From the NCBI GenBank assembly GCA_029962745.1, contig CM057157.1:22202916-22266915 (forward strand): a stretch of DNA of 64,000 nt. The letters run 5' to 3'. Positions 43,294 to 53,861 of the stretch are shown here, one piece after another. The position numbers and the translations under genes are program-made. The notes beneath the pieces are model-generated. The model ran no database searches, was not told the origin of the DNA, and worked only from the letters and a program-made list of their open reading frames with translations. The stretch is from Echinometra lucunter. Lineage: Eukaryota > Echinodermata > Echinoidea > Camarodonta > Echinometridae. Position 1 is the first letter of the stretch, and every line of letters begins with the position of its first letter.

Positions 43294-44320
43294 GCTGCTC
43301 CATAGTACAGTTTCATTTCTGATTACGCCCGGGAGGGGAGAAGTGAACTTAAAATCACTGTGACCATCGGGTCTCTTCTCTCTGCAGAATTGATTTGGAT
43401 GTGTAGGTGGACCACTACACCACTATACACTTCTCTAACTGTTACTCTTCTTTAAATGCTGCAGTGCATCGGTTCTTAATGTGCAAATTAAATGTTGACA
43501 GGCAGTCGATTTGCAGACTCAGAAAATTTGGCTTCCTGAATAGCTTGATTTAACTATGGATCCCATGGAAGCATTCATGTTTTTGCTTTTGATTGTTATG
43601 TTTTTTTTTTGTGTATGTTTTTTTTTCTTTTCTGAGGAGGGAGGGGATGATAGGAAGCCTTTCATTTATCCTCCAAACTCAGGAAAATGTCTTCGAAAAT
43701 TTTTAACTGCTATCCTAGACGCCCTGCATTATTTAAAACAAATTCAGATTTTGTTTTCATTGCCAGCTGAAATGTTTGTCACCGATCCCGGACGTGGTGC
43801 TATCTACGTCGCTGCATCTGATGGCAGTGGGTCCTTCGCCGGTGCCAACTTTACCGCTCTGCCGTTACAAAACCTGATGTTGCCATGGGCCGTAGCTTTT
43901 GATAACAGATCAAGGACTATTTTCTGGACAGATGGTGACCTGGATGCCATTTTAAGAGCCAGTCTTGATGGTACAGAGCAGAAGGTCATTGTTAATGGTT
44001 TAGGATGTAAGTGCATAATGTCTACTGGATCCCTTGAAGCGTACCTTTTACCCGAGGGGGAGGGGGGGGGGGGGCGGGGTGATACACTCAGAAAAATGGT
44101 GCTGATTAGAACCCTTTCTTGCCCCTCATTTGGAACCTTTAAACGTTCTTCAAAGAACCATTACTAGCCTATAAAGGTTCTCTAAGGGTTCTAAAAGGGT
44201 ATCATACTGAAGTATTATGTGTAAAAGTGTTAACGATGATGCCATAGTAAAACGAAAATGAAAGGATCAAATGCTATACTATAAAACTGAATGATCATGA
44301 TGAGGATGAGGATGAGGATG

Positions 44321-44352
<32 letters not shown>

Positions 44353-47274
44353 AACAATAGTACTCATTTTATTTACCCAGAATTATCAATAAACGGAAAG
44401 ATTTACATGACTTGATATTATTCTACACAGATCCAGCAGGCCTTACAATTGACACAGTAAATGACAGGCTCTATTGGACTGACTATGAACTGGACATAGT
44501 GGGATCATCTGATTTAGATGGGAATGGCCAAAATGTTCTGGTGAACACAGGATTGGTGAGACCCGCAGGTATTACGGTGTCAACGAGTAACAGGTATAGG
44601 AAAATTTACCTCGACACAAACTGCTTTAGATATGGCAAAACAAACTAAACCTAAACTGACTTGCGATTAACAATAATGAATAGAATTTGAAACAAATAGG
44701 GTAAGTCGAAGGTATTTGGTAATTTGATGTCCTAAACTTTAGCACGTGAATGTTTCATTTTCACGTGTCAGTTCATCTAACCAAATGTCTGTTATAGGCA
44801 AGTGGCTGGAACGGGTGATCCCTCTCTGAAGATTATTGGGATACTGTAAATCAAAACATATTAATACAATCATCAGATCACTAAAAATGAGAATATGGTC
44901 TTTAACCTGGATAAAATAGCTTGGACTCGACTACTTTAACTAAAGTAACTACCGTAAATAAAGGATCCAATGTTTATGTTTTACAGGCTGTTGTTTTGGG
45001 CTGACTTTGGAACAAGCACTATTGAACGTGCCAATACAGATGGAAGCAATCGTATGCTACTGGTATCAAGCGAACTTGATTACCCTACTGCTGTTAGCCT
45101 CGACTACCAAGGTAATGCACTATTAAAACTGAAAATGTTATTAGCATTATGACTTTTTTTTCACAACTTGATGTTCTGTTGGTAACAGTAAGCGGACTTC
45201 TTCCAGATATCTAGGGTCTTCTGTCTGATATTGTATTGAACATGGCCTCTTCTCAATAAATGTTAACTTCTCGTTATAATTCAGGACTTTCCGCAGGATA
45301 TGAGCTGTCCCAGGCAATCTTGTCTTCTGAATCGTTTAAAAAGAGATTTCGACTCCTGGATCAGCCAGGAAGCTTCTGTTTCTGGTCGTTACGGTTCCCA
45401 GGGCTTCGCATGGCCACTGGTACTACCTTCGCCTTCACCTTCCATATCCTTCTCAGTTCCCATGTCAGACCGACGCACTTCTGTATCTTTTCTTCATCTT
45501 TACGCCTAGCTCTGCAGTCTCTTGGAGTCGCAATGTCTGTCATTTCGACTCCTGGATCAGCCAGGAAGCTTCTGTTTCTGGTCGTTACGGTTCCTAGGGC
45601 TTCGATGGCCACTGGCACTACCTTCGCCTTCACCCTCCATATCCTTCTCAGTTCCCATGCCAGACGTCGCACTTCTGTATCTTTTCTTCCTCTTTACGCC
45701 TAGCTCTGCAGTCTCTTGGAGTCGCAATGTCTGTGATGTGATATTCCTTCTCCTTCTTCAAGAGAATGACGTCTGGTCTTCTTGCTTGGATAACCATGAT
45801 AACCGTGTCTATCTGGATATCAAAATCCCATAGGAGTATACTCAAATACTCTCAGGTAAAAAGAAAAAAGAGGAAGGGAAGGGGGCACAATATACACTTT
45901 CGCTTCGCTTCCAGTTTTATCCGCCTACAACCATTATTTCATTTCATCTCTTGCAGAGGAGCGTGTTTATTGGGCAGACTTTGGAGATGGGCGGGTGGAA
46001 TCTGTGGACATCACGGGTTCGGATCGCAGAGTTCATGTCCAGATGGTCCAAGGATTTTCCTTTATCAAACCTTACGGATTGGCGCTTCTCGGGACGGAAG
46101 ATAGGATATTTTACGCTGATGGCACCCAGTCGGTGATTCTTGAAATTGGCCAATCTAACGAACAGGTGCAGACTAGGATCAATGGCGGCAACCAATTCCA
46201 GGGCCTTAGGCATATCTTCATCAGTGAATATGCTGGCGCTCCTTCAGAAGGTGTGTCTATCTTTATTCTTTTTAAATTGTGGAATAGATGCAAAGATCGG
46301 GAGAATATTACGATACGGGGGGGGGGGGGGTGTGTTCATAAAGCTGTTCGTAGAGTTACGCATGACTTTACGAACGACTTGAATATGAAGTACCAAATTG
46401 GATGCCAAAAAATTTCCTGATGTGTTAACAAACTGTGACTGCATTTCCCATAATCTCAATTAAATAGTGGCAAAAATATACTTTGCAAGAAAAAGGTTTG
46501 TAAGCAGTAGTGATATTCATCTACATCTGCATGTTTCGCTTTTAGCTGATGTGATTCATAATGATTGAGAATCCCGTTTGGCTTGCCTTATTCAAGTCGT
46601 TCGTAACTTTACGAACAGCTTTATGAAACACACCCCTGGTATTAAAGTGAGTGATTACTGTGGACGCCAAACTAGATCGAGGGAGAGAAAGAAGGAGGGA
46701 GAGAGAGAGAGAGAGAGGGGGGGGGGAATCTGAAATAAAAAATAACTGTGTTAGTTTCAACAGGATTTGAACTCGGGGATCACTGTCATTGTTTCGCGTT
46801 TTGCCATTTTCACAGTAATAGTGCAACTCAAAATGCATGATTTAAAAAGGAGCGGGAGGGGGATTATGGTGAAATTTGGTTTTGTAAACCCCGTGTTTTT
46901 TCTATATCATGTTACCTCCCCTACACAGCGAAAAAGGTTCGTCAACCCCCCCCCCCCCCCCCGGGCCAGGCGTTGCGCTTGTGCCCACGTCCTAAGTCAG
47001 TCGGCGTTCTAAAATGCTCTAACAGTCAGTTAACGCATCTCTCTCTCCCTCTCACTCTACCATTATATCCTCAGTCAACCAACAGCCTTCTACAGTGCCC
47101 CTTGGAACTATTCCATTCACGGCTTCAGCTTTTACCTTGAATACCAGTCCCCTGTCTGACCCTTCGAAAATAGGCACTACTGAACTTAAAACCACACTAA
47201 CAGGTAGGACCTACAAATCTACGGGCCCGAGCAGTGGTAAGACCTTGTCTAAAAAGTTCTGAAGTCAGCTAACG

Positions 47275-47308
<34 letters not shown>

Positions 47309-50300
47309 ACTCATTATATCCTCAGTCACCCAACGGTCTTCCACAGTGTCCCTTGGAGGTCTTCCATCCACGGATTCAGCTTTTACCTTGAATACCAGTC
47401 CCATGTCTGACCCTTCGAAAATGGGCACTACTGAACTCGACACCCCGCCAACAGGTAGGCCCTACAAATCTATGGGCATGAGCAGTGGCAAGACCAGGGG
47501 AGCGTTTCATAACATTTGTTGTCTGACAAGTTGTCAGATCTGACATCTTTCCTTGATCTTGATTGGCTGAGAAGCATCGTTATTATGGCAACTGTCGGAT
47601 AAAACAGACTTTGTCGGATAAAACATCCGACAAGTCCTTTTATGAAACGCTCCTCAGGGCAAGACCTTGTCTGCAGGAAGGTCAAAATTTTCAGCTTAAG
47701 ATGATCCAATGATATCATGCACTGGATAATATTCTAGTCATTCTCCTGAATATGATTAGGGCATACTGATCGAAACTTCGAGAATCAGAGCTCTTAGCGA
47801 GCTCACCAACCCTTTTCAGGGCTCTTGTTCCTTCGAAGGAAGACGTGGAGTAACCATCAAAAGTTTGTCTACGATTAAGTTTTCTTCACCGTAAAAGCAT
47901 CGCTAATCAAGCTAATACCTCGCTAATTAATGATCCGTAATATAGTTTAGCAAGGAAACAATTTTTTGACGGCTCGATCTAATTTGAATAGTGGCTAATA
48001 GGGTGGGGCGGTATTTTTTTGTGGTTAGAAGTATATCAGTCTATCAGGAGGGCAAATCGCCCCCTTTGGTCTCCAGTATTACACTGGTGCTGGTGTAAAC
48101 CTCCCCCTCCCCCCCCCCCCCCCCCCCCCGCCTCCCATCTCCATTGCCTTGAGCTTTCGTACATATACCTCAGTAATAACATACATTTCTCTGTCTACAA
48201 TGCAGGAGTTTCAGTGTAGACGATATTGAACAAGAATCTAAATCATTATTCCAATCCTAGCCTAGCATTGCTTGAAAACAAAAACAATAACAACAACAAC
48301 TTTGGTAGGTTCATCCCATTTTAAAATGTCTGACGTATGTAGGAGGGCACATAACTGTCCCATGTTTATTTTGGGCGACATGCAAAACCCATTTAACATG
48401 CCTTAGATACAATTCCACATTATGACAACTTTTAGGCTTTTAATAGAGACTTATTTTTTGAGTGCGCAGGCGCCGAAAAAAATTTAATCTAATTTTTATT
48501 TGCTTGTTATGAATTTCTGGAATGGTACCCATCCTCCTTTGAAAATCATGGCACTGTATCTGATAATTTACTATGGAAGTGCCCTGACTGATTGTGATTT
48601 AGAGGGAAAAAGTAAAAAACTTAGTCCAAACTATCAGTGATTAGTTATGGCATGATGGTTTAGAGGACGTCATCGGACAGTGGATCACTAACTGTTCTAA
48701 TCCCCCTGCGGCCATTTCCTTTGGCAAAACGTTGTAAATCTACACTGCCATACTCCACCAAGGAGCAAATGGGTACCCGTGAGGATTACCGAAAACTAAT
48801 GTCTGTACATTATTGAAAGTACGGTTTATGGTATATGGTTCAAAATGGTGAAAAATGGTAGGAAACCTAATGTCTGTACATTATTGAAAGTACGGTTTAT
48901 GGTATATGGTTCAAAATGGTGAAAAATGGTAGGAAGTGTTCACGTAATGTGCTATATAAATGTATCATATTATTATCATTGTTACTATATTCTTGTCCTG
49001 ATCTGCAACAGGCAGTCCACCTGTCCCAACTTTCATGCTGATAATCATTATTGCCGGAGCTTCGATCATTGGAATTCTGGCTGTCGTTCTGCTGGTAGCT
49101 CTAGGGATTAAAGCAAGGTAAGCATATATCGTACGTGAACTACTCTCAAAACACACAAAAAAAGTTTAAAGGAACTGTTTGAGCAGTCTGTATGCTCAAA
49201 GTGATTCACTTCATTCTGATTCACTTTATTTCACTTTCCTTGTTGAAATGCATGTACCTCTTTGTCCTCAGAAGGCTTGTTCACATATGGAGAAGTCCCC
49301 CCTCCCCCCTCCGTAGACCCTCGCTGTTTTAGGGTGCGTTCAAGCGATTTTTTTGAAGCTAGAATCACAAACATGAATCACAAATCAAAACGCTGTTACA
49401 AAACACGGTTACTGCGAGAGAGCGTTCAAGCGATTTTTCATCAACGCTGATTCTTGCTCATTTCAAGCCAATGCACTGCACATCGTACTGCGCAGTTTGA
49501 CCCAGGAAGGTCAACTTTAGCCACATCATTTATTCGTCTCTATATCTTTCTTAGGCTATTCTTTGTTTTTTCCTACCTTCTTGTCTATGTTTCCTTATGT
49601 CATTTATTTCAACCTTTTTTCTATCTTTCCTTGTTATTCTTTCTCTTCCCATCTTTTCTTATGTTAGTCTTTGTTTTTTCCTTCTATCTTCTTCTCTATC
49701 CGTATTTTCTTATGTTAATCTTTGTTTTTTCCTTCTATCTTCTTCTCTATCCGTATTTTCTTATGTTAATCTTTGTTTTTTCCTTCTATCTTCTTCTCTA
49801 TCCGTATTTTCTTATGTTAATCTTCGTTTTCTATTTTCTTCTTTTCTGTCTTTCCTTATATACGTTATTCTTTGTTTTTCCTTTTTATCTTCTCTTTCCA
49901 TCTTTCCTTATGTTATTCTTTGTTTTCTTCTATCTTCTTCTCTTTCCGTCTTTCCTTATGTTATTCTTTGTTTTCTTCTATCTTCTTCTTTTTCGTCTTT
50001 TCCTGTTATTCCATGTTATTCCTTCTGTCTCCTTATCTTTCAGTCTCTTCTTATATTATTCTTTATTTTTCCTTCTATCTTCTCTGTCCATCTTTCCTTA
50101 TGTTATTCTTTGTTTTCTTCTTCTATCTTCTTTTCCGTCTTTTCCTGTTATTCTATGTTATTCCTTCTATCTCCTTATCTTTCAGTCTCTTCTTACATTA
50201 TTCTTTGTTTTCTCCTTCTATCTTCTTTTCTAGCTTTCTGTAACTATGTTGTTTGTTTTATCTTTCTTCAAACTTTGGTGTGAAAGCAACAGTAGAATCA

Positions 50301-51788
50301 TGATTGAGACCTCCGTTGCGTTCAATCGAATTTTAGCGACCGTGGTTCTGCAGAATCATGATTCAAAACGTACCTTTTTCAGCGTTTCATGTTTGCGTTT
50401 TGAAAGAAGTTTATTTTTACGACCTGCGAAAAATCGATTGAACGCAACCGTGGTTTAAACTAAACGTCTTTGAAAACCGTGATTCTAGGGTGAAAAATGG
50501 TCGCTTGAACGCGCCTTAATTGTTCGTTTATTTGTTTGTTTGTTTTTTGTTTGTTGTCTTTTCGGGAATGATTGGTATACGTGGCAGGGGAAAGAGAAAA
50601 AATCGTCGAGGCTAACATCATCTGTGTAAAGAAAAAAAAAGAGAGTTTTTCCGCGGGTATTCACTGCTTAATATCTGAATGAGCCCTAAGCAATCTAATA
50701 CCATGAATGGTAACAGTACACCTTTCCCCAGCCAATCAAGCCACGTTATTATGTAGGCCTACATGCAGTACATGTAGATACTTTATTTTTTCTGGAGCAG
50801 TTGTGGGACGCATGCTCCGGCAACAAAATTGCTCTGCTGTCAAAAAGATTGCACTTTAAAAAATCCTAAACTTAGCCCTTGGTCAAACAAGAGCCTTTTA
50901 TATTCAGCCTATTATTCCTAAACCGAAACTTTGACCATAATTTCAAACGTCCTTCTTAACCCCAACCATTCTCATTTGATGAAATAGTTGGGAGCAGTTA
51001 TCGGCCCGGGAGCGCATCTAGCTCCCGACTCAGTCACTCAGTGAGTTGTTGTTCCATCGTGAAATCACCCTCATATCCATTGGCGTAAATCCACACCTTT
51101 TCGAGAGGGGGGATGTTGTGTACAAATATCCCCCCCCCCCCTTCATTTTAAGGGGAAAATTATATTGTTGGTGATTTTTTTTTTCACAAAAATATCATAA
51201 ATGACGGTCATATCGTGGAATTTTTATTTGAAATGCTCTTAAAAACCATAAAAAATGGTTATTTTTTGCTCGCTCGGTCGCAAAATAATCATATTATATG
51301 TGCGTGGGGGTCGATCTGCTCGGGTGAATGAGGGCGTGCGTGTGTGTGTATATACCTGGGGGATACTTATTAATGTGTGAGTTCACGGGGAAAAAAATCG
51401 GCAAAAAGGTGATCACCCCCCCCCCCCCCCCTCCTCAAAACGGATTTACGCCGGTGTTCTTATCAAATAAAGGTGTTAAATTTAGTTAGCAAACAGGTTT
51501 TTTTTTCAAATCATGTCACACGTCGTTGTGAACTAAAGTTAATTCTCATCTTGCTTACAATCTATAACCCATGCCTTTTGATACTGCAGGAGAAATGAAG
51601 CTCAACCAGTCAACGAAAGAACCATGAACCGAAGCCCTCAAGGTCAAGATTCCTGCCGCTCTGACAACAGCGTTCCAGCGACTTCCGATTCCAGTATCAG
51701 CATGGTCAGGATGCCTTCCTATACTGACCCCCATCATCCAGCAGAGAAAGCCGTACACCCCTTTGGACCCGAACCACTTACGGCATGA
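42114..51788 (+). CDS. Gene C: YWTD beta-propeller single-pass membrane protein
   Basis: Nine coding exons: 42114-42204, 43767-44006, 44431-44593, 44987-45111, 45957-46250, 47075-47203, 47326-47454, 49012-49117 and 51590-51788. They total 1,476 bases, exactly 492 codons with stop. Order: signal peptide (LTRIIVTLTMLTTKLSA), six LDL-receptor class B blades (IYVA, FWTD, YWTD, FWAD, YWAD, FYAD), two duplicated Ser/Thr-rich stalks, transmembrane helix, tail. YWTD propellers in the LDL receptor family bind extracellular ligands; here there are no LDLa or EGF modules, so a compact propeller receptor is inferred. The TGA at 51786 is probably a frameshift product: a +1 frame remains open to 51930 with conserved tail motifs. 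Gene B next door is a partial paralogue. Confidence 0.85.
42780..42921. mobile_element. MITE, GTTTCAT-ended family
   Basis: GGGTGCGTTTCATGAAGTGTCTTG and the inverted CAAGACACTTTATGACACGCTTCC bound a 140-bp non-coding element in the first gene C intron. The interior shares CAGATGCAAAGATTTCAGTAGCTTA with 55633-55780. Confidence 0.8.
42960..43065 (+). repeat. Possible tRNA-like SINE head
   Basis: TAGCGCTAGTGG (box A-like) and CTTTCGAATCC (box B-like), about 60 bases apart. No full tRNA cloverleaf was recognised. Confidence 0.35.
43140..43290. repeat. (CT)n microsatellite
   Basis: Near-pure CT/TC, longest from about 43220 to 43287, in the first intron of gene C. The overlapping Ser/Leu open frames are artefacts. 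Confidence 0.95.
43767..44006 (+). CDS. Gene C propeller exon 1
   Basis: Acceptor CATTGCCAG, donor GTAAGT, phase 1/1. GAIYVAASDGSG is the first blade strand. AVAFDNRSRTIFWTDGDLD is a canonical class B repeat, followed by RASLDGTEQKVIVNG. Confidence 0.9.
44084..44200. mobile_element. Fragment of the AACACTC-type MITE (copy 2)
   Basis: ACACTCAGAAAAATGGTGCTG, then TTCTTCAAAGAACCATTA and AGGTTCTCT-AAGGGTTC, match the left half of 34384-34634. The right half is missing. Confidence 0.7.
44292..44352. repeat. GATGAG/GATGAT microsatellite
   Basis: ATGAGG units pass into ATG units over about 60 bases in a gene C intron. Confidence 0.9.
44431..44593 (+). CDS. Gene C propeller exon 2
   Basis: Acceptor CTACACAG, donor GTATAG, phase 1 to 2. 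PAGLTIDTVNDRLYWTDYELD is a perfect YWTD repeat, followed by SSDLDGNGQNVLV and the start of the next blade. Confidence 0.92.
44987..45111 (+). CDS. Gene C propeller exon 3
   Basis: Acceptor TTTTACAG, donor GTAATG, phase 2 to 1. LLFWADFGTSTIERANTDGS is the next class B repeat, and ends YPTAVSLDYQ. Confidence 0.9.
45340..45845 (-). mobile_element. Tandem fragments of a non-LTR retrotransposon RT C-terminus
   Basis: Read on the minus strand, this contains the post-RT region found at the end of many LINE polyproteins: KEYHITDIATPRDCRARRKE, KIQKC, then WELRRIWKVKAKVVPV and ALGTVT. The block is present twice in direct order (45347-45542 and 45543-45736), with frame breaks, so it is dead. It lies in the gene C intron between the third and fourth propeller exons. 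Confidence 0.8.
45957..46250 (+). CDS. Gene C propeller exon 4
   Basis: 294 bp, acceptor CTTGCAG, donor GTGTGT, phase 1/1. ERVYWADFGDGRVESVD and DRIFYADGTQSVILEI supply the last two blades. It ends EYAGAPSEG, leading into the stalk. Confidence 0.9.
46327..46636. mobile_element. MITE, GTTTCAT-ended family, longer form
   Basis: Left GGGTGTGTTCATAAAGCTG with TTCGTAGAGTTACG; right CGTAACTTTACGAACAGC with TTTATGAAACACACCCC. The ends are inverted over about 35 bases. Intron of gene C. Confidence 0.8.
47075..47203 (+). CDS. Gene C stalk exon a
   Basis: 129 bp, phase 1/1, acceptor TCCTCAG and donor GTAGGA. Ser/Thr/Pro-rich (TASAFTLNTSPLSDPSK), so likely an O-glycosylated stalk (inference). Confidence 0.88.
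47326..47454 (+). CDS. Gene C stalk exon b
   Basis: 129 bp, phase 1/1. Near-copy of stalk exon a (TDSAFTLNTSPMSDPSK). Skipping either one keeps the frame. Confidence 0.88.
47497..47654 (+). mobile_element. MITE, GTTTCAT-ended, copy 2
   Basis: GGGGAGCGTTTCAT to ATGAAACGCTCC. Almost identical to 28089-28250, including the internal GATTGGCTGAGAAGCATCG, so this subfamily moved recently. Confidence 0.88.
48645..48985 (+). repeat. SINE-like element, copy 2, with internal 71-bp duplication
   Basis: The body matches 25208-25528 in order (CTTTGGCAA-ACGTT, ATCTACA-TGCCA, ATGGGTACC, GCTATA-AA, ATTATTATC tail). An exact 71-bp tandem duplication occurs at 48796-48937. The element ends about 26 bases before the transmembrane exon. 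Confidence 0.65.
49012..49117 (+). CDS. Gene C transmembrane exon
   Basis: Acceptor CTGCAACAG, donor GTAAGC, phase 1 to 2. MLIIIIAGASIIGILAVVLL (a longer helix in full) is followed by KAR, the stop-transfer residues. Confidence 0.92.
49329..50518. mobile_element. Nonautonomous TIR element with TTA target duplication
   Basis: GGGTGCGTTCAAGCGA (49332) and inverted TCGCTTGAACGCGCC (to 50515) are flanked by TTA on both sides. A further inner pair (CTAGAATCAC/GTGATTCTAG) extends the symmetry. A TTA duplication suggests a PIF/Harbinger-type source (inference). No transposase; the interior is mostly a T-rich minisatellite. Confidence 0.75.
49550..50245. repeat. T/C-rich minisatellite with 51-bp core
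   Basis: A 51-bp unit (CTTCTATCTTCTTCTCTATC start) repeats exactly at 49681-49833, and degenerate units continue to about 50240. Because 51 is a multiple of three, it makes a misleading 259-codon open frame. Confidence 0.9.
51079..51453. mobile_element. Small TIR element in last gene C intron
   Basis: GGCGTAAATCC at 51081 and GGATTTACGCC at 51442-51452 are inverted. C/G runs lie just inside both ends. Non-coding. Confidence 0.55.
51590..51788 (+). CDS. Gene C terminal exon, cytoplasmic tail (apparently frameshifted)
   Basis: Acceptor ATACTGCAG, phase 2. The joined frame encodes RRNEAQPVNERTMNRSP and ends in TGA at 51786-51788. From about 51736 the +1 frame is open to TAA at 51928-51930. It has a more protein-like tail: KPYTPLDPNHLRHEYEYSLS, TEYANLHESS and HIYQN. 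The switch point falls on the C5 run in GACCCCCATC. Confidence 0.7.
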
Positions 51789-51930
51789 ATATGAATACAG
51801 CTTGAGTAATATGAGATTTTATCGCGACCGTGAATATGAATCTGCGACAGGTCAAACAGAGTATGCAAATCTGCACGAATCTAGCATGCAACATATATAC
51901 CAGAATCGGGGCGTTAAAGTTATTCAATAA
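51736..51930 (+). pseudogene. Out-of-frame continuation of gene C tail
   Basis: Open in +1 relative to the upstream exon. Tyrosine-rich (HEYEYSL, EYANL, IYQN), ending GVKVIQ and TAA. IYQN is also near the end of the gene B tail. Whether the slip is real or an assembly error cannot be told here. Confidence 0.6.
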
Positions 51931-53214
51931 TACCAGTAGCATGTTTATAAAGTCGTATTTTAAAGCCCTTTTTCCAAACGATACAAATACCTGTGTAGAA
52001 GGCATCCTCCTCATCTCTTTTTCCCTTGCTTCCCCTTCCCTCCTATCTTCTCCATCTTATTCTCAGCTCTTACTGGTTCTTGTTCTCTCGCTCTACCTCT
52101 CTTTCACTCTCCTCTTCTTTTCACAATTTATTGAATTTAACATTGAATTTTAGTATCGAAATATTTATCTTGTTATAGGTTGTTATATATGTTAACCCCA
52201 TAATTTTATTTTACTCCCGTCAATTTTTAGATATATACTTTTTTATCATTGCATTACATGCATTACATGCAAATCCAGGGGTGGAGAGGGGATGGGGGTA
52301 TATATACCCCCGCTTTTTCAAGAGGGGGATGGCATGTAAACATAGACCCCACCCCCATTTTAAAGAAGAAATAATACTGTAATCAATCAGTTGCTGAAAT
52401 TTTGGATAAATCTATCATAAACGACGGTATTTCCATTTCAAATGCTTTTACTAGCCTAATGATTACAAAAAAAATAGCAATTGTGAATGTCATGAATAAC
52501 ACTAATAATGATAGCGTGATTGGGATGATGGTGATTTGATTTTGATAGGATCAGTGATCATCATCATCACAATAATCATTCCTTAAATGATAACTTTGTA
52601 CTATTCTTCCTTATTTTTTTTTTACCTCGGTTAAAAGATATGTGAATGTGTGTATACGTGTGTGTGTGGAGGGTGGGGGCGGCATTTGTTCATACCATGC
52701 CCCCTCTTCACAACGTGGGGTATATCTCCCCTATACATCCCCCACCACCCACCTTTGTTTTTTTTTTTAAAGTATGCATGACCTGGCTGAAGATATTAGT
52801 GAATTCTATGGTCATATTTACCATAGAAATTCAAGTTTGATAATATACAATATGCAGAGTATAATCATAGTGCTACTTTCATTTATAAAGATGGAGACCT
52901 TCATAGACTGTTTTGCTTGGTTATGATTTCTGTTTGTGTTTTGTTGTTTTTATTATTTCAGTTTCATGTTAGTTTATTTCATTTTCATAATAAAAAAATC
53001 TTCATCTGGTCATAAACATGTTTAACTGAACAGTTAACTATGTTGTAAAACAGTGTCATATAGTCATGACATCACTCTTTGTATGAATACAAGAAAAATG
53101 GGTCACGAAGCTACCTAGTCATTATTATTCTTCCTCATAATTTTTCCTTGCTCGATACCTCACCCTAGCTACTATATTTCAGATTAATGACATATGGTAC
53201 TAGGCAACACATGA
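51931..53214. other. Gene C 3' flank; no gene seen
   Basis: Probable 3' UTR and flank. A G/C-rich fragment with CCAGGGGTGGAG near 52274 resembles a hAT-type end. AATAAA at 52989. No supported open frame. Confidence 0.5.
52989..52994 (+). terminator. Candidate poly(A) signal for gene C
   Basis: AATAAA about 1.1-1.2 kb downstream of the gene C stop, followed by AT/GT-rich sequence. Confidence 0.35.
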
Positions 53215-53440
53215 TTTTTTTTTTCAAGTGATTAAAAAGAGGAGAAAAAGAAGAAAGAGAGAGGAGGAGGAGGAGGAGGAGGAAGAGGAAGAAAGAAGAG
53301 TACTGGAAAAGAGAGGGCTGGGCCTTCCAACTATATAATACCCCTATTTTTTTTTCCATTTAAAATGTAAATTTACATATGGGTCATCTTTGCCCCCCCC
53401 CCCCCCCCCCATCAAAATACCCTGGGACCGCCCCTGCACA
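53215..53440. mobile_element. Partial copy of the 60518 hAT-like MITE family
   Basis: TTTTCAAGTGATTAAAAAGA, an expanded GGA run, CATTTAAA-TGTAAAT, GGGTC-TCTT, a long C run, ATCAAA-TA and GGGACCGCCCCTG follow the same order as 60565-60777. The left end is missing. Confidence 0.65.
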
Positions 53441-53861
53441 TGACAGAGCACATTTTCCGATTGTTTATTTCAGTAATGTTGATCGTCAAAAAAAGTCAGC
53501 TGAAATTAATTTTGCAGGCTAAACCATTTTATTGAAATCTGAGGAATTCATAAATTTATTTGCAAATACATTGCATTGAAGGTTTTTCAACTTTAAATAC
53601 TGCCATACATAACATTACATTATTATTAAACGTTGATATCACACATACACGTGTACACAAAGCTGATGGGAATCAGTATTTCTCAAATATGATACCATAA
53701 TGAAAATTACTGCAGCTTTAGAAATCACAAAATGTATGCAACATTTGGTACTCACAAAATACTCAAAATCAGTGCATGCAGCATTTTGCTAATCTGCACA
53801 GATGTTAACATCAACCCTTAAAGGGGGTACCCAATGCTGAAACAATGTTAGCTCATTTAAA

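Larger units (their letters stand above)
47025..47500. repeat. Tandem duplication of stalk exon and flanking introns (251-bp unit)
   Basis: Exons 47075 and 47326 start 251 bases apart. CT tracts precede both, ATTATATCCTCAGTCA is the acceptor region of both, and CAGGTAGG-CCTACAAATCTA follows both. Introns and exons were duplicated together. Confidence 0.9.

Noticed and set aside
43014..43363. Ser/Leu-rich open frames
   Set aside because: Products of the CT tract in the first gene C intron.
43556..43766. T-rich open frame that could be a signal peptide fused to the first propeller exon
   Set aside because: The hydrophobic stretch comes from poly-T. A good acceptor lies at 43766, and a better signal-peptide exon with matching phase is at 42114.
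45260..45833. + strand open frames rich in Ser/Phe/Arg
   Set aside because: Antisense to the LINE fragments; the minus strand matches the RT C-terminal region.
49454..50283. Overlapping 259- and 228-codon hydrophobic open frames
   Set aside because: They are translations of a T/C-rich 51-bp minisatellite. Two frames being open at once is expected for such a repeat.
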